64,000 nt of DNA from an uncultured Geobacteraceae bacterium. Its GTDB lineage: Bacteria; Desulfobacterota; Desulfuromonadia; Geobacterales; Pseudopelobacteraceae. The notes beneath the pieces are model-generated. The model ran no database searches, was not told the origin of the DNA, and saw only the letters and a list, made by a program, of their open reading frames with translations. Both the position numbers and the translations under genes were made by a program. Numbering within the stretch: position 1 is the first letter of the stretch; each line of letters starts with the position of its first letter. The stretch spans positions 1-64,000 of the forward strand of contig CAIMXI010000222.1 of assembly GCA_903845365.1 (NCBI GenBank). The letters are read 5' to 3'. Shown in pieces: positions 18,329 to 26,238 of the stretch.

Positions 18329-18586
18329 ATGAATACAAAAGAAAAACTGAAAAAGATTCTCATCGAGGATCTGAACCTGGAAGAGCTGACCCCGGAGGAT
18401 ATCGATGATAACGCGCCGCTCTTCGGCGAAGGGCTCGGCCTCGATTCACTTGATGCGGTAGAGCTGGTCGTAATTATCCAGAAGCATTTCGGTATCGAGA
18501 TCAAGAATATGGAGGAGGGGCGCGAGGCATTCCGGTCGGTTGAAGCCCTGGCCGCATATGTTGATCAGCGCCTGGCGACCACGTGA
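18329..18586 (+). CDS. acyl carrier protein 1
   Basis: This 85-residue acidic protein has the carrier-protein four-helix pattern and the phosphopantetheine site LGLDSLDAVEL, with Ser40 as the attachment residue. AAGGAG lies 8 bases before the start. It presumably carries the chain made by the ketosynthase pair encoded immediately downstream. The KS start codon GTG overlaps its stop. It differs clearly from the second ACP at 25173, so the two may serve separate steps or enzymes. Confidence 0.93.
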   Translation: MNTKEKLKKILIEDLNLEELTPEDIDDNAPLFGEGLGLDSLDAVELVVIIQKHFGIEIKNMEEGREAFRSVEALAAYVDQRLATT

Positions 18587-19764
18587 CCTCCGCTCCGGTT
18601 GCCATCACCGGAATGGGATGTATCTGTGCGGCCGGCATCAATCTGAACGACACCATGGCGGCGCTTTTCAGCGGGTGCCGCGCCCCGGCTCCACCGGTCA
18701 GCTTTACCTGCAGCCACCTGATCAACTATCCTGTCTTCGAGGTTCAGGGTTTTACTCCCCCTCCCGATCTGCTCCGCACCTGCTCCCTCGGCTTGCACGC
18801 CGCACGGGAGGCGCTGGCTGATGCCGGGCTTGACCGGGAATTTCTGGACAGCATCAGGGTCGGCGTCTCTGTTGGAACCACTGTCGGTTCTGCTATGAGT
18901 AACGAGACTTTCTGCAGAGAGTTACGCTTCGGACAGCAACCAGACATGACAATGCTGGAAAGAATCCAGAGGAGTAACCCGGCTGCGGTCATCGCCCGTG
19001 AATTCGGGTTCAACGGCCCCTGTCAAACCATTGTAAATGCCTGCTCATCAGGAACTGACGCGGTCGGTCTGGCGGCATCATGGATCCGCTCCGGAATCTG
19101 TGATGTTGCCCTCGCAGGTGGAGCAGACGAGTTGGGCCGAATCACCTACATCGGCTTCATCGCCCTGCAGATAACCGATGACTCCCCTTGCAAGCCGTTC
19201 GATCTCAACCGGAAAGGGTTGAATCTCGGAGAGGCTGGGGCGATGATGGTTCTCGAATCTGAACAGGTCCGAGCAATGCGCAACAAAAGAGCCCGGTCGT
19301 TTCTGCTCGGATATGGCTCTGCCTGCGACGCCTATCACCTGACCGCTCCAAAACCGGACGGAGCCGGCCTGAAAAGCGCCATCGCCGAGGCTCTTGCCTG
19401 CAGTAATACCGATCCGGGAGCGGTTGCCTTTGTTAATGCCCACGGCACCGGAACTCCGGATAATGACCGGGTCGAAACACAGGTACTGGCCGAACTGCTT
19501 CCCGGAGTCCCCTTTCTCTCCACCAAGGGGTACACGGGTCACACGCTTGGAGCCGCCGGCGCGATCGAGGCGGTCTTTACCGCTGCCTGTCTCGAACGGG
19601 GAGAAATTCCGGCCAGCATCGGTTTCTCAACAGCGGATCCAGCCCTGAGGGGAAACCCGCTTACCCGGAATACCACGTTCAGCGGCACGATCGCCCTTTC
19701 CGAATCGCTCGCTTTCGGCGGCAACAACTCTGTGGTCATACTCGGCAAGGGGGGAGTGACATAA
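18583..19764 (+). CDS. beta-ketoacyl-ACP synthase, FabF/KS-alpha type
   Basis: This 393-residue thiolase-fold enzyme retains the full condensing triad: Cys154 (VNACSSGTDA), His287 (NAHGTGTPDND) and His320 (KGYTGHTLGAAG, with Lys315). It should elongate an ACP-bound chain by decarboxylative Claisen condensation with malonyl-ACP. It starts at GTG 18583, overlapping the ACP stop, and ends in TAATG with the next ketosynthase-like gene. Pairing with an active-site-less partner is the arrangement of type II polyketide KS/chain-length-factor pairs rather than of primary fatty acid synthesis. Confidence 0.92.
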   Translation: MTSAPVAITGMGCICAAGINLNDTMAALFSGCRAPAPPVSFTCSHLINYPVFEVQGFTPPPDLLRTCSLGLHAAREALADAGLDREFLDSIRVGVSVGTTVGSAMSNETFCRELRFGQQPDMTMLERIQRSNPAAVIAREFGFNGPCQTIVNACSSGTDAVGLAASWIRSGICDVALAGGADELGRITYIGFIALQITDDSPCKPFDLNRKGLNLGEAGAMMVLESEQVRAMRNKRARSFLLGYGSACDAYHLTAPKPDGAGLKSAIAEALACSNTDPGAVAFVNAHGTGTPDNDRVETQVLAELLPGVPFLSTKGYTGHTLGAAGAIEAVFTAACLERGEIPASIGFSTADPALRGNPLTRNTTFSGTIALSESLAFGGNNSVVILGKGGVT

Positions 19765-20858
19765 TGCAGATTGCCGTTCAAGGAATAGGCGTTGTCGGCT
19801 GTTTCGGAGCCGGAGTGGCGAAGATGCGACAGGCACTGCTGACAGGAGCCGTCTCCCCTGCTGCTTTCGATCTTCCGGGCTGTGGCACTCCGCTCGCCAT
19901 CTCCGCCTTTCGTGCAGACACCTCATCTCTTGCTGATTTCGTGCCGTTGAAGGCTCTGCGTAGGATCGACAATTTTTCCCGACTGGGACTCCTGGGAGCG
20001 TATCTTGCGCTGCAAGATGCCGGAGTTCCTGCCGCAGAAAAACAGGAACGGCTTGGAGTCGTCATCGCCTCCGGATATGGTGCCACCGGTAGTACCTTTG
20101 CCTTTCTCGACTCATTCATAAACGATGGCGATATCTGTGCGTCCCCAACCTACTTCGCCAACTCCGTCCATAATTCGGCGGCCGCCTACATCTCAATAAT
20201 GCTCGGGGCAACAGGTCCTAGCAGCACGGTCAGCCAGTTTCACCATTCTGTCCCCTCGGCTCTCCAGACCGCATGCCTCTGGCTGGCTGAGGGACGTGTC
20301 GATCGCGTCCTCTTTGGTGCGATTGAAGAGTTGTCCGAGCTGATCGGCTACGCTTGGCATCGCCAGCGCGGCAGAGCGGATATACCGGAAATGACTCCGC
20401 TCCTTACCGGGGCAGAGTCCGCTATTCCTGGCGAAGGAGCGGCCTTTCTGCTCCTGACGCGCAGGGAAGAGTCTCAGGGGGGGTATTGCCTGCTTGATCG
20501 GGTGATTACGGGAAGACACCTGAAGCCGGGGTTCCTCCCCTCCCCTCTAGATCTTTTGGTGCTGGGAGCCGATGGACGTATTGAAAAAGGGGGCGACTAT
20601 GCGAAGCTTGCGAAAAAAGCTACCGTCGCCTGCTTCACCTCTCTGTATGGCAGTATGCCGGGCAGCCCCGCTTTCGATATAGCCATTGCCGCCTTGATGC
20701 TCAAAGAGGGGAAAACATTCGATTCCCCAGGCAGTGCGGTGTGCGACTTTCCGGCAACCGTGGCAACTGGTGGCGAGAGCCTCAAAGGGTGCTGCGTCTC
20801 ATGCCTCTCCCTGAGCGATGATGACGGGTTCGGCCTGATAAACCTCTCAAAAGGATGA
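19764..20858 (+). CDS. ketosynthase-like chain-length-factor analogue (active-site Cys replaced)
   Basis: This 364-residue protein follows the ketosynthase N-terminal fold (GIGVVGCFG..., SRLGLLGAYLALQDAG, GVVIASGYGATGS). The nucleophile region reads STVSQFHHS, which puts Phe159 where the active partner has Cys154. The HGTGT and K-x-x-x-GH motifs are also lost, and the C-terminal half is shortened. It cannot condense by itself. As in KS-beta/CLF proteins it most likely forms a heterodimer with the adjacent KS and sets chain length, but it is more degenerate than classical CLFs. Its start overlaps the KS stop. Confidence 0.82.
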   Translation: MQIAVQGIGVVGCFGAGVAKMRQALLTGAVSPAAFDLPGCGTPLAISAFRADTSSLADFVPLKALRRIDNFSRLGLLGAYLALQDAGVPAAEKQERLGVVIASGYGATGSTFAFLDSFINDGDICASPTYFANSVHNSAAAYISIMLGATGPSSTVSQFHHSVPSALQTACLWLAEGRVDRVLFGAIEELSELIGYAWHRQRGRADIPEMTPLLTGAESAIPGEGAAFLLLTRREESQGGYCLLDRVITGRHLKPGFLPSPLDLLVLGADGRIEKGGDYAKLAKKATVACFTSLYGSMPGSPAFDIAIAALMLKEGKTFDSPGSAVCDFPATVATGGESLKGCCVSCLSLSDDDGFGLINLSKG

Positions 20859-21454
20859 GACGGCATGCGAATAACGCATTCCAGGTGCTTCTGCTGTTAC
20901 TGCTCTCGGGCTGCTTCTTGTTTCCATACCGGAGCGGAGCGGTAGAGTTTGCTGCTCCTCTTGAGGATCGGGCTCCAGACCGCTTTGGCATATCTCTTGA
21001 GGTTGCCAATGTCTACGATCCGGGACATGACATCGGCTTTGCCCTTGTAACAGGGTTCGGGCTGTTCGATTACGGCAAAATATGGCATCAGGATCGCCCA
21101 AAAGAGCTCTGTTTCAAGGTGGAGGGGGCGCTTGGCTCAACATTCAGGCCTGAAGCACGTACGGTTGCCTCGCTCGGGATGCTGGTACTCTATTATTTTG
21201 ACCGATTGGCCACCCCGCAGATTCGTCCCTATTTCGAGGCCGGCATCGGAGCAATCTATACCGATTTCAGGGTCGAAGGTCAGGGACTGCGGATAAATTT
21301 CAATCCGCAACTGGGAATCGGCGCAGAACTGGTTCAAAAGGATGACCCCGGCAGTTTTGTGACTTTCAGGATGCACCATCTGTCAAACGGGAATCTCTTT
21401 CACGATAATCGGGGAGTTAACTCCCTGGTTCTGCAGGTTGGCAGGTTTTTTTGA
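20855..21454 (+). CDS. PagL-like outer-membrane acyl hydrolase (acyloxyacyl hydrolase family)
   Basis: This 199-residue protein has an N-terminal hydrophobic signal and then alternating strands of an eight-stranded barrel ending in a C-terminal Phe (VGRFF). The closing region carries the PagL H-x-S-N motif (HHLSNGN). In PagL a Glu completes the Ser-His-Glu triad 14 residues after the His; here that position is Asn (RGVNS). PagL removes the 3-O acyl chain of lipid A. In this operon it may trim or modify a lipid in the outer membrane, or be a non-catalytic barrel. It overlaps the upstream gene by 4 bases. Confidence 0.75.
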   Translation: MRRHANNAFQVLLLLLLSGCFLFPYRSGAVEFAAPLEDRAPDRFGISLEVANVYDPGHDIGFALVTGFGLFDYGKIWHQDRPKELCFKVEGALGSTFRPEARTVASLGMLVLYYFDRLATPQIRPYFEAGIGAIYTDFRVEGQGLRINFNPQLGIGAELVQKDDPGSFVTFRMHHLSNGNLFHDNRGVNSLVLQVGRFF

Positions 21455-21497
21455 GGAGAGCTGTCACGGTGTGACCAAATAGATTCTGGGAGCAGCA

Positions 21498-21920
21498 ATG
21501 CTGAAAACGGAAGTTCCACAAGATAAAGAGCTCTTTGGCGACCAGCGGGAGGTCTGCTACGCGGTCGATGAAAACGGACGCTATGTCCTTGCTGAATCTT
21601 CCGGATGGGAGCCGGCCAATGTTGCAAATAGTCAGGCATGGGACGTAATCCGGTCTGAAGTGGAAGCGGTCCTTGCGAAGATTCGTGCGGGTGAACTGAG
21701 CCCACTTGCCTATTATATGGCGCGAAATCAGATGGATGCGAAGCTTCTCGCCGGTTATGCCGGGCTTTTCTGCTGGCAGGTGCGGCGACATTTGAAGCCC
21801 GGACCGTTTCGCTCGCTGAAGCCGTCACAGGTGGCCCGCTACGCAACTATCTTCAAAACCACGCCGGAAGAGATCACCCGCATCCCGGACGTTTTTGAAA
21901 TCAGCGACGTCCAGAGCTAA
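21498..21920 (+). CDS. small protein with a helix-turn-helix-like C-terminal half
   Basis: I do not recognise this 140-residue protein by name. The first half is acidic with a short strand pattern (EVCYAVDENGRYVLAESSGWEP) and then a helical segment. From about residue 75 the pattern resembles Cro/C1-type HTH domains: LSPLAYYMARNQMDAKLLAGYAGL, then WQVRRHLKP, then QVARYATIFKTTPEEI. A role as a cluster regulator or an ACP-interacting accessory is possible but unproven. It lies between the PagL-like and BtrH-like genes with 43- and 35-base gaps, and a GGGAG site precedes the ATG. Confidence 0.65.
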   Translation: MLKTEVPQDKELFGDQREVCYAVDENGRYVLAESSGWEPANVANSQAWDVIRSEVEAVLAKIRAGELSPLAYYMARNQMDAKLLAGYAGLFCWQVRRHLKPGPFRSLKPSQVARYATIFKTTPEEITRIPDVFEISDVQS

Positions 21921-21955
21921 CAATCAAACCATCAGTCTTAACAAAGGATCCTTAC

Positions 21956-22963
21956 GTGAATCCGGCTTTCCCCCACCGCCAGACGGCCCATTGCGAAAGC
22001 GGTGTTATCGCAAACCTTCTCACCTACCACGGGCTTCCACTGTCCGAGGCGATGGCTTTCGGCATCGGTGGCGGACTTTTTTTCGGCTACCTGCCGTTCA
22101 TCCGGATCAACGGCCTGCCGCTCACGACCTTCCGCACCACGCCTGGCGGCATTTTCAACCGGGTAACCAAACGACTCGGTATAGGAGTAACCAGCAGCAC
22201 GTTTAAAGATCAGAGTCGTGCGATGGCAGAACTGGATCTCCTTCTCCGGATGGGCATCCCGGTTGGGATGCAGACAGGTGTCTACTGGCTCCCCTACTTC
22301 CCACCGGCATTGCGCTTCCATTTCAACGCCCATAATCTGATAGCGTACGGTAAAGAGGGAGACAACTACCTGATCAGCGATCCGGTGATAGGTGAACCGG
22401 TTGTCTGTGCCGCAGCAGACCTGGTAAGAGCCCGTTTTGCCCAGGGTGCACTCGCTCCAAAGGGGAAGATGTACTGCATCACTGCCGTTCCGAAGAATAT
22501 TGACCTGGCGCCGGCGATCAGAGAGGGAATCCGCGAAGTCTGCCGGGTTATGGTATCAGTGCCATTTCCACTGATCGGAACGTGGGGCATACGGTATCTC
22601 GCAAACCAGGTTGAGCGCTGGCCAGCCAGGCTTGGTGAAAAACGGGCGATTCTCTATCTCGGCAATCTGATACGGATGCAGGAGGAGATCGGTACCGGTG
22701 GTGCGGGATTCCGCTTTATTTTTGCCGCATTTCTTCAGGAATCGGCTGCTGTTCTGGGAAACAGCAACTTCCTTGAAATGTCACAGCGAATGACCGGGAT
22801 TGGCGATGTCTGGCGCGAATTCGCTCTGGCCGGAGCCAGACACTGCAAGGGGCGCGCCGAACAGAGCGGGGATTTCACTGATCTGGCTCGCATACTGCGG
22901 CGCTGCGCCGAATTGGAAAACGGTTTTTTCCGCGAGCTTTCCTCGCTGGTACGGAAGCCGTAA
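21956..22963 (+). CDS. BtrH-like ACP-acyltransferase (BtrH N-terminal domain)
   Basis: This 335-residue protein starts at GTG 21956 and matches the BtrH N-terminal cysteine-protease-like domain. The visible catalytic set is Cys13 (AHCESG), His126 (FNAHNLIAYG) and Asp142 (YLISDPV). In butirosin synthesis BtrH transfers an acyl group from an ACP to an amine of the aminoglycoside. By analogy this enzyme could release the finished chain from one of the two ACPs onto an amine or hydroxyl acceptor. The C-terminal half (about 170-335) is helical and matches nothing I can name. Its end touches the ABC ATPase start. Confidence 0.8.
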   Translation: MNPAFPHRQTAHCESGVIANLLTYHGLPLSEAMAFGIGGGLFFGYLPFIRINGLPLTTFRTTPGGIFNRVTKRLGIGVTSSTFKDQSRAMAELDLLLRMGIPVGMQTGVYWLPYFPPALRFHFNAHNLIAYGKEGDNYLISDPVIGEPVVCAAADLVRARFAQGALAPKGKMYCITAVPKNIDLAPAIREGIREVCRVMVSVPFPLIGTWGIRYLANQVERWPARLGEKRAILYLGNLIRMQEEIGTGGAGFRFIFAAFLQESAAVLGNSNFLEMSQRMTGIGDVWREFALAGARHCKGRAEQSGDFTDLARILRRCAELENGFFRELSSLVRKP

Positions 22964-23742
22964 TGGCGATGAGTCAAAATCAACCATCAGCTCCGGGCGC
23001 GGTCGTTCTGCGGGTGGAAAATCTGGTAAAATTCTACCGTGGATCGACCGTTCCTGCACTAAATGGCCTGGACTTTGCTGTTTTTTCCGGCGAAATATTT
23101 GGCCTTCTCGGCCCTAACGGAGCCGGTAAGACGACCGCTATCTCCATCATCTGCACCCTGCTCCGGCAGAGCGGAGGCCAGGTCACTCTCTGTTCAGAGA
23201 ATACCGTCACAAACCCAACCGCTGTACGTGCTCTGTTCGGCCTTGCTCCCCAGGAAATAGCCCTTTACCCAACTCTGACCGCAAGAGAAAACCTCCGCTA
23301 TTTTGGCAGGCTTCATGGGCTGACTGGCCGCACACTAGCGACTCGCCTCGACGAATGCCTGGAGCTCACGGGGCTTTCCGATAAAGCAGACATGCGTATC
23401 GATTGCTACTCCGGCGGCATGAAACGGCGGGCAAACCTTGCGGCTGCGATTCTCCATACTCCACGTTTGCTGGTTCTGGATGAGCCTACGGCAGGAATCG
23501 ATACCCAGTCACGCAACATGCTGCTTGAAAATCTCAAAGGGCTCCGCGATGTCGGCATGACGATCCTCTATACCACCCACTATATGGAAGAAGCGGAGCA
23601 TCTCTGCAGCCGGGTCGCCATTATGGATCGGGGGAGCATAATTGCTGCCGCTCCCCCCGCCGAATTGATCAGTCAGGTGGCGGGATGCAGCAATCTGGAG
23701 GATATATTTCTCCATCTGACCGGCAGACAACTGCGCGACTGA
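22963..23742 (+). CDS. ABC transporter ATP-binding protein (DrrA/NodI type)
   Basis: This 259-residue ATPase has a Walker A motif GPNGAGKTT (from about residue 50), a Q-loop (GLAPQEIALYP), the signature YSGGMKRR, a Walker B with LLVLDEPTAGID, and an H-loop (YTTHYMEE). It belongs to the ABC-2 exporter ATPases related to DrrA and NodI. It pairs with the permease encoded 16 bases downstream and should power export of the cluster product. The ATG sits 1 base before the upstream stop region, consistent with coupling. Confidence 0.93.
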   Translation: MAMSQNQPSAPGAVVLRVENLVKFYRGSTVPALNGLDFAVFSGEIFGLLGPNGAGKTTAISIICTLLRQSGGQVTLCSENTVTNPTAVRALFGLAPQEIALYPTLTARENLRYFGRLHGLTGRTLATRLDECLELTGLSDKADMRIDCYSGGMKRRANLAAAILHTPRLLVLDEPTAGIDTQSRNMLLENLKGLRDVGMTILYTTHYMEEAEHLCSRVAIMDRGSIIAAAPPAELISQVAGCSNLEDIFLHLTGRQLRD

Positions 23743-23758
23743 CCGGTAAAATACGACT

Positions 23759-25126
23759 GTGAGTAGACCGAGGCCGATGCTTACCATCAGGGCAACCATA
23801 ATTAAAGAACTTCTCGAGCTCGCCAGGGATCGTGCCGGGCTGCTTGTGCTCCTCGTCATGCCGATGGCTCTGGTTCTGATCATCTCTCTGGTACAGGACA
23901 ATGTTATGCAGGCAACGGGTGAGGCACCAATCCGTGTGCTCTTTGTCGACATTGACAGGAGTTTCCTCGGGGAGGCGATCGCCCGGCAGCTCAAAAACAG
24001 CGGGGGAATTGAACTTGTCACTCAGATAATGGGAACCACCGTATCCGAGGAGACCGCTAAAAAATCGGTAGTGAAGGGAGATTACCAGTTTTCAATCATC
24101 ATCCCTGCCGGTACCGGCGCCGCCTTTAAGGAAAAAATCAGGAGCAGGGCAAAGAGTACCATCATCATAAAGGGGAAAGCCGCGTCAAAAGCTCTGCCGT
24201 CAGACGGAGAACGACAGGCCGGCGTGACTGTCTATTTTGATCCCGCAGTGCAGGGCACATTCCGCACTGCAGTTATCAACGCTCTGCGGATGGTAGTCCT
24301 TGGCATCGAGTTTCAGGAACAGGCTGCGGCACTATCTGTAGTTTTCCCGGTTGAACTTGAAAAAGCAGTGTCTGAAATGATGAGGCCTTTAATGGGGGAG
24401 TCGTCGGCTCCAATTCCGCCACCGGAATTGAACTTCAGCATGGATACTGCTCCGGTGCTGAGACTCACCGAGGAGTCGGCCATAAACAGCCGCCTGCTGA
24501 AAAGGCCGACTGCCGCACAGCAAAACGTCCCGGCCTGGGCGCTTTTTGGTATGTTCTTCATTGTGGTACCGCTTTCCGGCTCCTTGATCAGAGAGAGACA
24601 GAGCGGTTCGCTGGCGAGATTGATGACGATGCCGGTTTCTCCGGTAACTATATTGATCGGGAAAATCTGCGCCTATCTGTTCGTCTGTCTGGTTCAGTTT
24701 GCGCTGATGTTGCTGGCTGGAGCTTACCTGCTCCCATTATTGGGGCCGTCAGGGCTGGAGATAGGGCCAGAACTGGTATCCATAATTCCTGTTGTTCTGG
24801 CTGCATCACTGGCGGCAAGCGGGTATGGTTTGATGGTAGGAACTCTGGCTAAAACATACGAACAGGCGTCCATGTTTGGAGCGGTGTCTATTGTGATTGC
24901 GGCGGCTTTGGGCGGGATTATGGTTCCGGTCTATGTCATGCCCCGCTATATGCAGGAATTAAGCAACTGTTCACCACTCGCCTGGGGATTGACCGCATTT
25001 CAGGATATTTTGGTCAGAGGAGGCAGTCTACGTACGGTACTGCCGGAAATGTCGTATTTGATGCTCTTTTTTACTGTTACAGTAACAATTTCCGGGCTGG
25101 CAATGCGGAATAACCGTAACCTGTGA
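23759..25126 (+). CDS. ABC-2 type transporter permease
   Basis: This 455-residue protein starts at GTG 23759. The topology is that of the long ABC-2 (YhbR/DrrB-like) permeases: one N-terminal membrane segment (about 27-45), a large extracytoplasmic domain (about 46-255), and five or six membrane segments in the C-terminal third, including a PVSPVTILIGK cytoplasmic loop and an YVMPRYMQELS-x-x-SPLAW motif. It should form the export channel with the preceding ATPase. Drugs, lipids and glycolipids are typical substrates of this class. Confidence 0.9.
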   Translation: MSRPRPMLTIRATIIKELLELARDRAGLLVLLVMPMALVLIISLVQDNVMQATGEAPIRVLFVDIDRSFLGEAIARQLKNSGGIELVTQIMGTTVSEETAKKSVVKGDYQFSIIIPAGTGAAFKEKIRSRAKSTIIIKGKAASKALPSDGERQAGVTVYFDPAVQGTFRTAVINALRMVVLGIEFQEQAAALSVVFPVELEKAVSEMMRPLMGESSAPIPPPELNFSMDTAPVLRLTEESAINSRLLKRPTAAQQNVPAWALFGMFFIVVPLSGSLIRERQSGSLARLMTMPVSPVTILIGKICAYLFVCLVQFALMLLAGAYLLPLLGPSGLEIGPELVSIIPVVLAASLAASGYGLMVGTLAKTYEQASMFGAVSIVIAAALGGIMVPVYVMPRYMQELSNCSPLAWGLTAFQDILVRGGSLRTVLPEMSYLMLFFTVTVTISGLAMRNNRNL

Positions 25127-25172
25127 CCCGGCAGGTGCCGTAGAGCATTATATACCGCTGAAGGAGAATATT

Positions 25173-25436
25173 GTGGAAGATAATTTAGAGCAGGAACTGA
25201 TAGAAATGTTGATTGAAACATGCAGGGTTGCCGGCCCCATTCCGACCGACCTCTCTCTGGACGCGCCGTTGATCGGCCCCGACTCTCCGTTCGGCCTCGA
25301 CTCTCTCGACGCAGTGGAGGTAGTTGTGGCTGTGCAGAGAACATTCAATGTCAGGATTGAAAGTACGGAGTCGAGCCGCCAGGTACTCCAGTCGCTCCGA
25401 ACCCTGGCCGACTACATCCGCCGCAACCGTGTATGA
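25173..25436 (+). CDS. acyl carrier protein 2
   Basis: This 87-residue carrier protein starts at GTG 25173 behind AAGGAG. Ser44 in FGLDSLDAVEVVV is the phosphopantetheine site. It is the last gene of the plus-strand arm and ends 8 bases from the opposing membrane-protein gene. A decayed sequence at 28290-28345 preserves a very similar SLF-x-LDSLDAV stretch, so a relative or duplicate of this gene once existed nearer the second arm. Confidence 0.92.
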   Translation: MEDNLEQELIEMLIETCRVAGPIPTDLSLDAPLIGPDSPFGLDSLDAVEVVVAVQRTFNVRIESTESSRQVLQSLRTLADYIRRNRV

Positions 25437-25444
25437 CCGGCGAG

Positions 25445-25633
25445 TTATGATAACTGCGCAATAATTCCAATTATTCCATGAATCAGTGCGGTTACAAACA
25501 GGGCGATACCGGTTTTTCGATGTACTCCGTAGGGGAGCTTGATCCAGCGGAGTCCTGAACTGAGCTGTAGTGACAGCAGCAGTAGATTTATCAGGCCGAG
25601 AATCAGGATGATGCTGACGCCGCCGATTTTCAT
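25445..25633 (-). CDS. small two-helix membrane protein with a haem-type His pair
   Basis: This 62-residue protein has two hydrophobic helices (about 6-24 and 42-60). His38 and His52 are 14 residues apart in the sequence VHRKTGIALFVTALIHG, the spacing of bis-His haem b sites in cytochrome-b561/ferric-reductase-like helices, though with only two His a single protomer could offer just one pair. The gene starts 7 bases after the SOR-like gene, with a GGAG inside that gene's end, so the two form an operon. A membrane electron donor to the exported SOR-like protein is a reasonable guess. Confidence 0.6.
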   Translation of the reverse strand: MKIGGVSIILILGLINLLLLSLQLSSGLRWIKLPYGVHRKTGIALFVTALIHGIIGIIAQLS

Positions 25634-25640
25634 ATCAGGA

Positions 25641-26027
25641 TTACTCCGTAACTTTAATCTGAATCTTCACCGCTCCGTTGCTGCCATGAATATTGCAGTC
25701 TGCCTGAGCGGACACTTCAATCGGGACGGTCACAATCTGCTTGATCTCTCGTTCAAAGGTGCCTGCCTCAGGAGTGCTGCCCCATGAATAATCCCAGCGC
25801 TTCACCTCTTTTCTATCCACGCTGATCTCTGCCCAATCGACATGATGGATAAAATTGTTGCCGCTGTGAACCACCTTTATTTTTATGGTGACCTCAGTTC
25901 CCGCCTTGACACTTTCGGGAGCGGTTATCGTGACAGACGCCTTATCGGCGAAGGCGGAAGTTGCAGTGACTAGCATAAACAGCAGTAACGCGATTAATGT
26001 CGATTGAATCCGAGTGAATGCAGGCAT
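25641..26027 (-). CDS. exported superoxide-reductase-like (desulfoferrodoxin family) protein
   Basis: I start at ATG 26027, behind an AGGAG; an upstream in-frame Met at 26075 would add 16 residues before the signal peptide. Residues 1-27 form a Sec signal (ending TSAFA). The 100-residue mature part has an SOR/neelaredoxin fold signature: VVHSGNNFIHHVDW (His54, His61, His62) and ADCNIHG (Cys111, His114). The N-terminal HVP ligand of classical SOR is not seen, so the iron site may be incomplete or different. Classical SOR reduces superoxide in the cytoplasm of anaerobes; this one should act in the periplasm. Confidence 0.8.
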   Translation of the reverse strand: MPAFTRIQSTLIALLLFMLVTATSAFADKASVTITAPESVKAGTEVTIKIKVVHSGNNFIHHVDWAEISVDRKEVKRWDYSWGSTPEAGTFEREIKQIVTVPIEVSAQADCNIHGSNGAVKIQIKVTE

Positions 26028-26238
26028 GTGCGTATCTCCTTTTTGGTTTGGTTTAAAGTAGGCCAGAGTTATCATAATAAAGTCAACAGCAGATCCTCAT
26101 TTCATTCAGAATGTCAGATATTACTATGCTAATGAATAGCTATTTTCGTGCATTAGTGGTTATTCTTATTGACAACTTATTTATCTTGTGCTTATTGGCA
26201 TCAGAGTTGGTATATTTTATACGTTAGGGGGAGATTAA

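Larger units (their letters stand above)
13324..25436 (+). other. biosynthetic gene cluster, plus-strand arm
   Basis: Thirteen genes run in one direction with overlaps or very short gaps: three radical SAM proteins, a lysophospholipid-type acyltransferase, ACP, ketosynthase, ketosynthase-like partner, PagL-like barrel, HTH-like small protein, BtrH-like acyltransferase, ABC ATPase, ABC-2 permease and a second ACP. Overlaps of the ATGA/GTGA/TAATG kind imply one translationally coupled transcript. A ribosome site AAGGAG precedes the first gene. The set predicts synthesis, transfer and export of a modified acyl-chain product. Confidence 0.8.

Noticed and set aside
13324-25436. Classical aryl-polyene cluster
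   Set aside because: There are no dehydratases, AMP-ligase, ammonia-lyase or MMPL exporter, and the radical SAM and BtrH genes do not belong to that pathway.
26192-26212. A possible sigma-54 promoter (TGGCAT-N5-TTGG) before the barrel gene
   Set aside because: The -12 box lacks the near-invariant GC pair, so it is not a convincing match.
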